DNA from: Pinguiococcus pyrenoidosus | Taxonomy: Eukaryota > Sar > Pinguiophyceae > Pinguiochrysidales > Pinguiochrysidaceae | Direction: 5' to 3' | DNA: 29,682 nt | NCBI GenBank assembly: GCA_019677205.1 | Contig: JAAMXY010000873.1 | Coordinates: 2,036 to 31,717 of the forward strand | In this document: one piece after another, positions 1 through 9,920 of the stretch | How positions within the stretch are numbered: the stretch's first letter is position 1 | How the letters are laid out: every line of letters starts with the position of its first letter | Made by a program: the position numbers and the translations under genes | Notes under the pieces: generated by a model | Seen by the model: only the letters and a program-made list of their open reading frames with translations | Told to the model about the DNA's origin: nothing | Databases searched by the model: none

Positions 1-331
1 GCTAGTGGCTTTGGTGCTGCGCCTGCTGCTGGTGGCTTTGGCGCTGCTCCTGCTGCTGGCGGCTTTGGCGCTGCCCCTGCTGCTGGCGGCTTCGGCGCTG
101 CGCCTGCTGCTGGCGGCCTTGGTGCTGCTCCGGCTGGTGGCGGCTTTGGTGCTGCACCCGCGGCTGGTGGCTTTGGTGCCGCTCCGGCTGCTGGCGGCTT
201 TGGAGCAGCTCCCGCGGCTGGTGGCTTTGGCGCTGCTCCGGCTGCAGGTGGTTTTGGCGCTGCTCCGGCTGCAGGAGGCTTTGGAGCAGCACCCGCGGCT
301 GGTGGCTTTGGGGCTGCTCCGGCTGCAGGAG
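1..331 (+). repeat. 27-bp tandem repeat encoding FG units
   Basis: About twelve head-to-tail copies of a 27-base unit encode Gly-Phe-Gly-Ala-Ala-Pro-Ala-Ala-Gly. Changes between copies are mostly silent third-position changes (ttt/ttc, ggt/ggc, gct/gcc/gcg), so the protein repeat is kept while the DNA drifts. One copy has Leu for Phe. Copy number could vary between strains. Confidence 0.85.
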
Positions 332-997
332 GTAAGGAATCCGAGGATGTCCGGCCAGAGTGGCGTTCGCCTTAGATAGCTAGGGCCTTAGCGAATGCAC
401 TTGTGTAGCAGCAGCTAGTAGCTTCGGAGGCCTCGCGGCCACGCCGGCATTCGGCGCTCCAGTGGGAGGGATGGGAGGAGGTGGAGGAGTAGGAGGTAAA
501 TCTGGGAGGCCGGGGAGGCCAGAGAGGCCTTAGGGACATCAGATCATCGCTCAGCACCTTGTGCCAGAGCATGTTGGCTCCTTCAGACGAGCCAAGAGCA
601 TCCAGCAGCACTCCCGAGTACACTGGACCGGTAGCTGATGCTTCTGCTTCTTGTTCCATCCACAGGGAACGGCGGCTTCGGCGGTGGTGGTTTCTCCCCG
701 GCGCCGCCATCGAATCCTGGACCATCGACTTCGACCCCCCGCCCGAACGGCTTCGGCGCTCCCGCCGCAGGCGGCTTTGGAGCCCCTGCGGCGGGTGGCT
801 TCGGCGCGCCAGCAGCAGGTGGGGGCTTCGGTGCCCCTGCAGGTGGACCACCAAGCTTCGGCGCTCCAGCGGGAGGAGCCCCGAGCTTTGGTACTCCAGC
901 GGGAGGAGCCCCGAGCTTTGGCGCTCCCGCCGGCGGGGCCCCCAGCTTCGGTGCGCCACCTGCGGGGGGTGGCGGGGGACTCCCGCCAATGTTCTAG
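1..997 (+). CDS. FG-repeat protein, probable nucleoporin (3' part, 5' end outside window)
   Basis: Three exons join in one frame: <1-331, 415-495 and 666-997 (stop TAG). Both introns start GT (gtaagg, gtaaat), end AG and are phase 1, so the FG pattern runs unbroken across both junctions. Exon 1 is about twelve copies of a nine-residue unit GFGAAPAAG. Exon 2 has SFGG and AFGAP, and exon 3 has GFGAPAAGG followed by PSFGAPAGGA units, ending LPPMF. FG dipeptides spaced by small uncharged residues are the hallmark of the nuclear-pore FG domains that bind transport receptors; the repeats have almost no charged residues. No folded nucleoporin domain lies inside the window, so the particular nucleoporin cannot be named. 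Another Gly/Ala-rich low-complexity protein is possible. The start lies upstream of base 1. Confidence 0.6.
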
Positions 998-1495
998 CGA
1001 CAATCCTTCGGTCTGTCCGCCCCGCATTCCCGCGGCAGACCTGAGCGTCAGATTTAGTTTGTCGGGTGTTCTTCGTTTAGCGTCGTACGTATTTGCGTGC
1101 GAGCAACACTGCTCGTCTTCATCATCAATGTTTCTGTCCATGCATGTTAAGCAATCCATGTAGGCCTGGTTGTATCTCGGATTCATCAGAAGCCTTGAGA
1201 AGCAGGCGAGATGTCATCTTTGACTGCCCGCAGCTGCCATCGCGACTGCTTTTGGGCTCTTTGCGAAGGCTGCTTCTTTTCAGCCCTTTGCGAGTGCCTT
1301 CGCCGAGAGCTTGGACGTCCTGGGGGCCTCAGGTGTCGGCGATGCGGCCGGGGAGGCTACCGAACGACTTTGGTGGCAGAAGCGGAACGGACGTCCCGTT
1401 CAATGCACCTAGGAGACACTCGATATCCAAATGCTTCTTTGATCCCTTCGATCGCAGCTACAAGCTGACATCCTCGCCTTTCTCCTGTATCGAAG
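998..1495. other. Convergent intergenic region, no gene identified
   Basis: This lies between the stops of the FG-repeat gene (+) and OST1 (-) and should hold both 3' ends. One stretch, about 1224-1409 on the + strand, stays open and reads as an Ala/Phe-rich peptide (FAKAASFQPFASAFAES) with no ATG. A cag at 1231-1233 could be an acceptor. I cannot tie it to either neighbour or to a known family. Confidence 0.4.
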
Positions 1496-3291
1496 TCATT
1501 GCCTTTTCGCTTTCTTCCCCTCGGGCTTGGCGTCTTCGAGCGTAAGGTTTACTCTGAGCACAAACATGACCACGATGTAGATCAGCAGATAGGCACCGAC
1601 GAGAATTCCTACATCTATGAGCATTGCCATCGGTCGGACTCGGTACGTCACCGTGAAGGGGACGTTATGCTCCTTCACCACGTTGTCCTTCTCGAAGATG
1701 ATGACGGGGCGCCCGCCCATGAACTTGGAGTCGACGTACGTGAACCGGCGATCGTTGGTCATTCGCACGTCGAAGGGCACGTCAACCTCGATGTCGTACG
1801 CGCCCTCGGGCAGCACGACTTTGACCTCGAGGTGGTCACAGCTGACCGCCTCGTAGGGGACGCCAAAGTTCATCTCCAAGGAGTAGCGCTCGCCGTTGAT
1901 GAGCGAAAGGCCCGCACTGCTTGGAATGTTGTAGCCGTGGTAGAAGTTGATCTATTGCCACACCACGTCAGCTTCTCATGACTCCGCAGGTGGACTCCGC
2001 AGGCGCTCCGTAGGGAAACGTGAGGGACCAGCGAGGGAGCTCACCTTCCATCCGCCGAGCATTGGGTAGCGTGGCTCGACCTCCATGAGCACGCCACCTT
2101 TCTCGTGCTTGACCATCGACGTGCTCACGTTTCCGATGCGGTCGCGGTAGTAGATGCCCCAGGCGTCACCCGGCAGCCGAGCAGTCAGGGAGCGGAAGGC
2201 GGGCGTGGACCGCCCCGCATTCATGGCCTTGGAAAAGTCCCTCGCGTAGTCCAAGCGGCTGAATCCACCTGGACGGCAAGTGGGGCGGCTTCAGACTTGA
2301 GACTTGTTTCGAGATCGACTGGCCATCGGCGTCACCGCTCTTGTGCACTTCATTAGTACCTGCAATCTTTGCGCCGGTGTGCTCCAGATCAAAATGCTCC
2401 TCTACAGCAATATTGCCCCAATGCGACACCTGTAGGGCGCAGAGTCGCGAGAAAGGGAGGTGCGTGAGCGACCATGCGGACCGGCAGAATCCCCCTTCTG
2501 CGCGAGCCACTCCGCGAACTTGACCCTACCTCGATCTCACGGAGGACATCGGTGAAGGTCGCGAAGGGAGCGTTGTTGAGGAAGTGCACCCGCATCGGAG
2601 AGCTGGCCATCGCTGCGACGTCTCCATAAGGTCCAAAGACGATGGCGCCGCCCTTGTTCTTCAGGGTGGAGGGCTCCAGCTGCGTGTAATCCACGATCTC
2701 CGACTTCCCAGCGCCGTCCAGCTTGACCGTCAGCGTTTGGGAGGTGGTGGGGTACGGCGAAAGGAAGTAGTGGGAGTCTTCCAGCACCACGAACTGCTCA
2801 AGGAGCCAGCCGAAACATGCAACCGATCAGCATTTCTTCCAACAAAAAGATCTTCCACCGCTTCAGAGCTCTCCAAATCTTCCATGGTCGGCCCCCAGAC
2901 CCGGGGGGCCTCTCACCTGATCATCGCCTTGTCGAATCGACGCCGGGAGAGGCGTCAGCATCCGCGTGAACACCGTGCGAATCCGGAGGACGACAGATCC
3001 TTCGGGCGAATGGATGGTGAACGTCTTGCCCGTGGCGTCGGATCGCTTCAGCGTCACGCTCAACTCCGCGCCCTTCAACTGCTTCGCGAAGATGAAGGCC
3101 AGGTGCTCGCTGGCCGGCGCCGGCACCACGTAGTCGTAGCCGGAGCTGCCCACCTCGTCCACCGTCACATCCACGCGCTGCTTGACCACGGCGCTGGTGG
3201 CGTCCAGGATGCGCATCACATCTCTGTTCACCGGGGCGCTAAGGGCGCTGTACGACACCAGGCCGAAGCTGAGCACGACTCGCAGAATCAT
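1496..3291 (-). CDS. OST1: Oligosaccharyltransferase subunit OST1 / ribophorin I
   Basis: A subunit of the ER complex that transfers the oligosaccharide to Asn-X-Ser/Thr of nascent proteins. Five minus-strand exons: 3291-2917, 2793-2530, 2429-2360, 2268-2045 and 1951-1496 (TGA), giving 462 residues, close to yeast Ost1 (476). The joined protein reproduces family landmarks in order: SPYPT, REIEVSHWGNIAVEE, AKIAGGFSRLDYARD, IYYRDRIGNVSTS, PRYPMLGGWK, INFYHGYNIP and LPEGAYDIEVDVP. Several of these span splice junctions, which supports the introns. The start was chosen because MILRVVLSFGLVSYSALSA is a good signal peptide; in-frame upstream sequence is unrelated. One membrane segment lies near the C-terminus (MLIDVGILVGAYLLIYIVVM). 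The short cytosolic tail ends KAKRQ, a KxKxx arrangement compatible with ER retrieval. Confidence 0.93.
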
Positions 3292-3455
3292 CGTACAGCG
3301 GCGCGCGAGAGCGGGCGACGCCAACGCCGGTGGAGCGCAGCGCTCTCCCGTATTGGGCCATAGCATGGCCGAGCAAGACCAAAAATCCTTGGATACTGTC
3401 CTCTGACTGTGACTACTGTACTGTGCAGAAAGGATCTGGCGCAGTGCTTCCTGAT

Positions 3456-3467
3456 GATCAGCTGATC
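3456..3467. promoter_or_regulatory. 12-bp palindrome GATCAGCTGATC upstream of OST1
   Basis: A perfect palindrome about 165 bases upstream of the OST1 ATG. Its core ATCAGCTGAT recurs upstream of the ankyrin-PP2C gene at 23118-23129. The CAGCTG centre is an E-box-like hexamer. A binding role is inference. Confidence 0.3.
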
Positions 3468-3685
3468 GCATGTTGTGCGGATCCATCTGCTGGGTTCTAG
3501 ATCAGAGATACAGTGGACAGCTTGACATGCATCTGCCAGACAAAGCAGTTCTATGAAGAGCGCGTGTGTCGTGGGACCAGTTTGCACCAGAAGAAGTTCA
3601 AAGCGCACGCCACAGGAGAGAGCCGACAAGCGAGACGAGTCCGAAGTTCCAACGTGGTGTTCGTATTCGCATTGGTGTTTTCGTA

Positions 3686-3731
3686 CTTGGTATTTGGTAT
3701 TTGGTGTCTGGTATCTGGTATTTGGTATTTG
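3686..3731. repeat. Degenerate TTTGGTA tandem repeat
   Basis: About six copies of a 7-bp unit close to TTTGGTA, with variants such as TCTGGTA and TTTGGTG. It lies in the gap between OST1 and the lipid kinase gene and has no coding role that I can see. Confidence 0.7.
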
Positions 3732-3838
3732 TGTTTCTAGTCGTAGGTTCTCTCACGCCTATCACAGCAGATGTCAAGCGGGTCCGCTGACGGCCTCATC
3801 TTCCCTCTGCTGAGCCACTTCGCGCTACACGAGGCGCA

Positions 3839-6800
3839 TCAGCTGTGGGGATTGGGCAGGTTCTGCTCGCTAGTTTTCGCCTCGAGAGTAAGATTCCCCG
3901 GCGGCTGCTGCGCCGATGCCCGCGACGCCGCTCTTCCTTCCACGGGCCGCGATCGGGACTTCCCTTCGGCCTCCTCGTCGGTGTGCGTTCTTCGGGTGGC
4001 TTTCTCCTTCTTGGGCCCTCCGTAGCGCTTGAGCGCCTGCGCGTAGCCGTGGAGGCGGTTCTTGAGCTTGGTCTGGAAGGCGTCCGGCCCCTTGTTGACC
4101 AGCTGCTGGATCTTGCGCATGGCGTCGAGGATGGGCGTGTCCAGCATGAGGGCCTTGCGCACGCACTCCACCGCGCGCGTGCTGTCCAGGTTGGCCGTGG
4201 CGCAGAGCGAGTCTGCGGCGCTCATGAGCAGGTTGACGTCGTCCACGTTCCTGCGCAGCACCTCGAACGCTTTGCAGCACGTCTGCACAAAGAGCCCCCA
4301 AGCGTTGTGGAGCACGAAAGCGTCTCGGAGCGAAGGCGTGATGGCAAACTCGGCCGTGTCGATGGTGGCGCCGTCCCCGAGCAGCATGCCGAAGTCGATG
4401 TGCAGCAGGCGCCCGATGCTGGGGTCGATGAGGATGTTGTCGGAGTGGCGGTCGCGGATGCGCAGCACCCAGGCCGCGATGTACGAGCCGGCTGCGCTGG
4501 CCACGAGGCGAGGCACGACGCCAGCGGTGACGTCTTCCGGCTCCAGATCGGTCAGTGCCTTGCAGCCCTCGACGACCTGGATGGCGCCGAAGGGTTTTTC
4601 GATGCCGTTGACCGGCGTGGTGCCCAGCGGCAGGCAGCCGTAGGCCTCCGCGTGCACGGGCTCGGAGGCCACGCGCAGCTTGTTGCGCGCCCAAATCCAG
4701 TTGATGAGGCGGAAGAACTGCAGGCACGCGGCGTCGCGTCTCAAGTCGTCGCCGGCCTTGAGGATGATGTGCGACACGATGAAGTCGGGCTGCTCCGCGC
4801 TGCTGCGCTCTCCCTTCTTGCCCAGCAGGCGGGTTAAGCCGCCCCACGCGGGCAGCCCCATGACAGCCGACGAGCTGCGGCCGTGGTCGGCGGCGTTGGC
4901 GGACTGCTGCTGATGCTGGTGCTGGTGCTGATGCTGATGCTGGTGCTGATGCTGATGCTGGTGCTGATGCTGATGCTGGTGCTGATGCTGCTGCTGCTCG
5001 CGGATGGCTAGGATCTCGCTCACGTCGAACTGGTACGAGCGGATGTTGTCGTTGGAGCCCCGGGGCGTGCCCACGCGCCCGGTGCGCATCTTGAGGATGC
5101 GGCTCTTGGTCTCTTCGTCGGCCTGGTGGCAGTTGAGCGCCACGAGATACGGCTTGGCGTTGGAGTCGAACACGTGCGACACCTCCATGGACTCGATGAG
5201 CAGATGCGGCAGAAACGGGTGGCGCACGTCCTTGAGCGCGTCATGGTGATCGGAGAACTCTCCCACAGTCACTGCGGGCAGCTCGCCCACTTCCACCAAG
5301 AAGCCCGGGCTTCGCTCTTCTCGCATGAGGAACTGCGAGATCCTTAGGAACTCGTCGGCCGCCGGCGACATGAGTCGCGTGGCGGAGCCGTCGCCCAGCC
5401 ATGTGGCGCTCGGGTCGCCGCCTTTGTCACTCATCATGCCCAGCAGCATGCGCACGCTGGTGCCGTCCTTCGTGAGCTCCTCGGTGCCACGCAGCAGCTC
5501 GTACAGCCACGGCGGGCCGAATCCCGCTACGAACAGCAGGTCCATGTTCATGCCGATGCAGGGGTCTTCATCGCAGCGCGCACGCAGCGCCAGGCACATC
5601 TGTCTAGCGATGGCCCGTAGCCACGCCGGCGTCTGGCGCAGCCAGCACAGCGTCATGGGCAGGTTCTCCAGCAGCAGCTCCGGCGAGCAATGCAGCAACA
5701 CCGACGCGTCCGGCACGATCTTCCCCGAGAACGTGGGCCACAAGTTGGCGTCGGCCTTGCGCCGCAGCGCGGCTGCCATCTCAGCACGCTTCTGCGGGTT
5801 GTTCACCTGCGCGAGCTGCGGCCCCGTGGCCGCAGTTGGCGACGGTGGAGCTCCGGCAGCAGCAGCGTCGGCAGATGACGACGTCGTAGACGAAGGCGCC
5901 GGCTTGGGAAGCCCCACGTCGTCCAACGGCGGCCGCGGGTTGGGCGTGGGGACAGTGGCGCCGAAGAGGAACGACAAGAGGCCGACACCGCCGGCGCCAT
6001 TGGCGCTGCCGCTGGGCTGGCGTCGCTTCTCGTGGCGCCGCGGAGGGTTGGGCTTGGTCTCGTCGCTGCCGCGGTACACGGCCTCTTCTTCGATCTGGCG
6101 CAACACGCGCTGCTCCATCACCAACTCGGGCTTGCGCTGGACGGTGCCTCTGCGCAGGCGCACCTCGTGGCCGTCCTGACCGCCATGGCGCTCTGGCGGG
6201 TGGTCCCTTTCCTGGAACGACGCCATCTGCTCGGTGACCTTGAGCGACGCCAGCATCTTCGTGTTGGTGCCGGGAGTCTTCTCCTCGTCTTCGCTGCTTT
6301 GCACATCTTGCTCGTCCTTATGCAGCGCCAGAATACCCTCTCGCTTCCGTCGGTACGCGCCCGAGCGCCCGGTGTCCTCCACGTCCTGCTCCACGTCGAA
6401 GGCGCTCTTGGCGTCCAGCTGCGACGCCTTCCCCTGCAGGCGCCCAGCCAGCTCCTTGATGTTGCGCTTGAGCTCCTCCACCTCCGGCTCCAGAATGCGG
6501 TCCTCCACGGCCTCGTAGTAGCCCAGCTTGGACATGACGGCGTTCTGCAGCTCCATGAAGTTTTCCTCCGCTTCTCTCAGCTTCTCTTGGTTGCGCTCCA
6601 GCTTCTGCTGCAGCGCCACACTACCCGGATGCGCCTTGACTTGGCTGCTGAGCTTGTAGATCTTGCGCGTGTACGCGTGGTAGTCCAGCCGCCGCACGTG
6701 GCGTCTCTTCTCCATGGCCTCCAGGTGGTCGAAGTCGCGGATCTTCTCGTCCAGCGACAGGATGAGCGGCGCGATGGCGTCTTGCGAGTCCTCTCGCAAG

Positions 6801-7330
6801 TGCAAGCGCTCCAGCTCCGCCAAGCACGCCAGCAAGGCATCCTTGTCCGGCGTGTTGACCTGCAGCAAGTCGATCTCCGCGTGCAGCTGCGCCAGCGCCT
6901 GCGTGAAAGGCACCAGCGCCAGATGGAAGCCATGCAAGATGCCGCGGAACTGCCCCATTCGCGCGCGCAGCCGCCGCGCTTTCTCGCCCAAGTTCTCGTA
7001 CATCTCGTCCGCCTCCTTCTCCTCCGCCGGATCGCTCTTCACCGAATCCACGATCATCTGGCCCAGCCGGCGGCGCTGGCGCGCCAGGGCGGCGCCCAGC
7101 AGGTGGCGGTGCCACGGCTGCGACGGCTTCTTGGCGCCTTGCTCGGCCTCCCCTGGCGCGTCATCTTTGGAGAGGACTTCTCCGGCGCCTGCGGACGCGT
7201 CCGCTTCCAGCACGGCGGAGCGCGGCGGCGCTGCCGGCAGAACTGCCGGCGGCGGCGTTTCCTCCTGCATGTGGGAGCGCGCGCAATGCGCTGGCTCGCC
7301 GCGCCACGACACGCGGAGGCGCCGAGGCAC
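3839..7330 (-). CDS. PI3-kinase/PI4-kinase family protein with His-Gln repeat
   Basis: A single uninterrupted frame of 1163 residues. Roughly residues 90-350 are charged and helical, probably coiled coil. A helical region follows near 545-590 (ELLLENLPMTLCWLRQTPAWLRA). An N-lobe-like segment (PFLPHLLIESMEV, NAKPYLVALNC) lies near 715-745. Next comes a His-Gln tract (about 778-809), then the kinase core: ILKAGDDLRRD near 850, catalytic loop RDRHSDNILID near 960 and metal-binding HIDFG near 977. These are the signature motifs of lipid kinases that phosphorylate the inositol ring of phosphatidylinositol. The loop is preceded by VLRI where relatives have a glycine-rich V-L-G-I-G, and the activation loop (after HIDFG, up to FAITPSLRDAFV) matches neither PI3K nor PI4K consensus well. 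I cannot choose a class; the N-lobe looks slightly PI4K-III-beta-like. Met21 (MQEETPPP) is an alternative start. Confidence 0.85.
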   Translation of the reverse strand: MPRRLRVSWRGEPAHCARSHMQEETPPPAVLPAAPPRSAVLEADASAGAGEVLSKDDAPGEAEQGAKKPSQPWHRHLLGAALARQRRRLGQMIVDSVKSDPAEEKEADEMYENLGEKARRLRARMGQFRGILHGFHLALVPFTQALAQLHAEIDLLQVNTPDKDALLACLAELERLHLREDSQDAIAPLILSLDEKIRDFDHLEAMEKRRHVRRLDYHAYTRKIYKLSSQVKAHPGSVALQQKLERNQEKLREAEENFMELQNAVMSKLGYYEAVEDRILEPEVEELKRNIKELAGRLQGKASQLDAKSAFDVEQDVEDTGRSGAYRRKREGILALHKDEQDVQSSEDEEKTPGTNTKMLASLKVTEQMASFQERDHPPERHGGQDGHEVRLRRGTVQRKPELVMEQRVLRQIEEEAVYRGSDETKPNPPRRHEKRRQPSGSANGAGGVGLLSFLFGATVPTPNPRPPLDDVGLPKPAPSSTTSSSADAAAAGAPPSPTAATGPQLAQVNNPQKRAEMAAALRRKADANLWPTFSGKIVPDASVLLHCSPELLLENLPMTLCWLRQTPAWLRAIARQMCLALRARCDEDPCIGMNMDLLFVAGFGPPWLYELLRGTEELTKDGTSVRMLLGMMSDKGGDPSATWLGDGSATRLMSPAADEFLRISQFLMREERSPGFLVEVGELPAVTVGEFSDHHDALKDVRHPFLPHLLIESMEVSHVFDSNAKPYLVALNCHQADEETKSRILKMRTGRVGTPRGSNDNIRSYQFDVSEILAIREQQQHQHQHQHQHQHQHQHQHQHQHQHQHQQQSANAADHGRSSSAVMGLPAWGGLTRLLGKKGERSSAEQPDFIVSHIILKAGDDLRRDAACLQFFRLINWIWARNKLRVASEPVHAEAYGCLPLGTTPVNGIEKPFGAIQVVEGCKALTDLEPEDVTAGVVPRLVASAAGSYIAAWVLRIRDRHSDNILIDPSIGRLLHIDFGMLLGDGATIDTAEFAITPSLRDAFVLHNAWGLFVQTCCKAFEVLRRNVDDVNLLMSAADSLCATANLDSTRAVECVRKALMLDTPILDAMRKIQQLVNKGPDAFQTKLKNRLHGYAQALKRYGGPKKEKATRRTHTDEEAEGKSRSRPVEGRAASRASAQQPPGNLTLEAKTSEQNLPNPHS
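4904..4999 (-). repeat. Coding hexanucleotide repeat giving alternating His-Gln
   Basis: On the minus strand the repeat reads CAG/CAC-CAT alternation (period 6, with a longer period of 18). It adds about 30 residues of mostly alternating Gln and His between the N-lobe strand and the GDDLRRD motif of the lipid kinase. It keeps the frame. Confidence 0.9.
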
Positions 7331-7763
7331 TCAGCTCTGGATTCCGCGGACCACAGCGACGGACCACAGCGCCGAAGCGTCGACGGCGTCGACCCCAGAA
7401 GCGCTCATCTCTCGGCGCGCCTGGGACAAAGCGCAGATTACGTTCCGCTGCGCAGTTTTCGCGATTGTGGGCGCTGTAGCACAGCGGGGGCGAAACACGC
7501 GACGGTTACGTTTCACCGTTGAGTTCCGAGCTCGAAGGCTTTTGGGCCCTTCCGCTTCGGGATCTCCGATTTCGGCCGCGGCTTCGGCTTCGTTGCGAAG
7601 CGTACAGGCGGGCGCGTGGGAAGGATGGTCTTAAAACACGAACCGAGCCGAGCTTACAGTGGGCGCTTTGCAGGGGACTGTTGCTGCAACAGTAGAGCGA
7701 CGCAGACAGAGAGACGAAGGGCCACAGAACGTAAAACGCTGCGCAGCCAAAGGACAGAGGAAG
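7331..7763. other. Divergent promoter region
   Basis: This is the 433-base gap between the start of the lipid kinase gene (-) and the start of the CDK gene (+), so it should hold both promoters. I see no TATA-like box, repeat or RNA gene in it. Confidence 0.45.
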
Positions 7764-9714
7764 ATGTCAAATTCTGGCCCCGCATTTGGCGCTAGAAGGC
7801 TGTTGCCGAGCAAGCCAGATGGCGCAGTGGCGCGAGAGAAGCGCTCTGCGCCCGCTTCTCCAGCCAGCCTATCCAAACGGCCTCGGGGCGACAAATCCGC
7901 AGAAATTCGTGCGTTTTCCCCTCCTCTTCCTTTGTTCTCCCCTCCTCGAACGCACCTTTACATCTGTGTCTCTTCTCCGCTTCAGCGACTTTGGCGCGTG
8001 CGAGAGATGCGGGAGAGCAGGCACCCCTGAGCCCTGGGAAGGCCGCAGAAGAGCGGATCAGCGAGAGCGAGCTGAGGAAGGCCGTCGCCAGGCCGAGGAG
8101 GCGACGTCTCACCAGGACGGTGGCGAGATATCAGCGCATCGAGCAGGTCGGAGAGGGCACCTACGGTGTGGTGTACCGATCTAGAGACGTGGTCGACGGC
8201 AAGATCTACGCGCTGAAGAAGATACGGGTGCACGGCAACGCCAATGGCCTGCCGGTCACGGCCCTCCGAGAGATCCAGATCCTCTGCCACATCCACCACC
8301 CGAACATGGTGCACATGAAGGAGATCGTGACCGGCAAGTTCGGGGAAGACGCGTCGCAGACGATTGTGGAAAGCAAGGTCAAAGGCAGCAAGAAGCGGAG
8401 CGACAGTCAGAAGGCTGATGCCGCCAGCGTGAGCGACCGGGAGCGGTCTCTGCTGCAGCGGATCGGCACGCTGTATCTGGTGATGGAGTACGTCGAGCAC
8501 GATCTGGCTGGCCTGCTGGATGCGGAGTACAAGTTCTCGCCCGTGCAGATCAAGGCCATCATGAAGCAGCTGCTCGACGTGCTGGCCTTTCTGCATCAGA
8601 AGAACATCGTCCACCGCGACATCAAGTGTAGCAACTTGCTGATTGGGAGGGACTGGTGCCTCAAGCTGGCGGATTTCGGACTGGCACGATCCCTGAACGT
8701 CGCCGAGGGCAAGCAGCTGACCAACAAGGTACCTGCGGAGACGCGTGGCGCTCGATCCTCGGCTCCAGTCTGTGCGCTTTTGCCCCGTTTCTCCCGCTCT
8801 AATTTGCCCGCTTCTCCCGCTCTAAGTGCGTTATTCCCCCACGTCCATAGGTTATCACGATGTGGTATCGACCGCCAGAGCTTCTGCTGGGCTCCTGCAA
8901 CTACACAAGCAGCGTCGACATGTGGTCCGTTGGCTGCATCTTCGCGGAGCTGCTGCTCGGCAGGTGCACACCCACTTGCTCCTTGAACGAAAAGCGGCAT
9001 GCAAAGCCTGAGTGTGCTGGTCTGGTGGTTGTCTCTTATCTACAGAGTGCTGTTCGCGGGCAAAGACGAGGCCGATCAGGCGCACCTGATATTCAAGGTC
9101 CTTGGCACACCTTCCGACTACCTCTGGCCGAAGCATCGGGAGCTTCCGCTGGCGTCAACGCTTGTCCCGAGCAAGGCCTCCCAGCCCATCTTGAGGTATG
9201 ATCCATGCAAAAGCGTGGGTTGACTTTGTCGGCCTGTGATAACTCGGCTCGGCAGGCAAAAATATGCGGCGAAGATGGAACAGCACGAGGGAGCGATTGA
9301 CCTCGTCGAGCGGCTGCTCAACCTAGATCCCGAAGCGAGAACGACGGCAGGTATCAGAAACCCCGGTTCACGCTATGCTAGGCAGAGGCAGCGCGGGAAT
9401 GGGGCTGCCATTCTAACGAGGCATCCGTACAGACATGGCTAGGAATCAGTCGTACTTCATGATGCAGCCGCTGCAGCCGGAGAATCCCCAGGAGCTTGGC
9501 GAGCTTCCCCGGCAAGGTAGAAGCCTCAGCGATCCTCCCCTTTCCATCCATTGAAAGAAGAAGAGCAGATGCAGCAGATCCAGCAACCATTCTAACTCTT
9601 ACACTTGCAGGACTGCACGAGTACCAGACGAAGAAGACGAGGAGGGCGGCAAGGCAAGCGGCCAAGGCGGAGCGATCGGAGAAAGGAGGCAAGATACGGA
9701 GTGATGGCAAGTAG
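7764..9714 (+). CDS. Cyclin-dependent kinase of the CDK9/12/13 (CDKC) type
   Basis: Seven exons: 7764-7908, 7986-8728, 8851-8963, 9046-9195, 9256-9350, 9433-9516 and 9611-9714, giving 477 residues. Kinase motifs are complete: Gly-loop GEGTYGVVY, Lys in YALKKI, cyclin helix [10 protein letters not shown] (PSTAIRE position), [19 protein letters not shown]-loop [18 protein letters not shown] and [18 protein letters not shown]. The tail, [20 protein letters not shown], matches the conserved C-terminal extension of CDK12/13 and plant CDKC (HELWSKK/HEFQTKK type). That group phosphorylates the RNA polymerase II C-terminal domain during elongation with a cyclin K/T partner. A basic/serine insert of about 45 residues sits between MKEIVT and [12 protein letters not shown], where CDK12 has a short insert. 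All junction phases agree. The first exon and its ATG are less certain than the rest. Confidence 0.9.
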
Positions 9715-9920
9715 GACGAAGCGTGTTTCCCAGCGCATGTCCGGGGCAAGCGGGGCAACTCTGATGTGCTGCCGTGAAGAGGCGGAGACGACAAAGGCAT
9801 TCTGCGATTTGCTTCGCCAAGCTGAGTATGTGTAAATGTGTTACGACGTCGACGACCACTTGATGTCCGCTTTGGGATGGCCACGCTCCAAGTCTGCAGT
9901 GCCTAGGCCCAGCTGCCGTC

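Larger units (their letters stand above)
3292..3838. other. Intergenic: OST1 5' region and PI-kinase 3' region
   Basis: This region runs from the OST1 start (-) to the stop of the lipid-kinase gene (-). It holds a 12-bp palindrome at 3456-3467 and a degenerate 7-bp tandem repeat at 3686-3731. No coding sequence is convincing. Confidence 0.5.

Noticed and set aside
1-331. CRISPR-like direct repeats
   Set aside because: The repeats are contiguous 27-base coding units without spacers and belong to a eukaryotic FG-repeat exon.
2863-2916. Unspliced extension of OST1 exon 1 (VRGPPGLGADHGRFGEL)
   Set aside because: It is intron sequence; joining 2917 to 2793 gives GDDQFVVLEDSHYF, which matches ribophorin I.
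6032-7522. Long + strand open frame (496 codons) rich in Leu/Arg/Gln
   Set aside because: It is antisense to the lipid kinase gene, whose own frame carries conserved kinase motifs. GC-rich codon bias keeps the opposite strand open.
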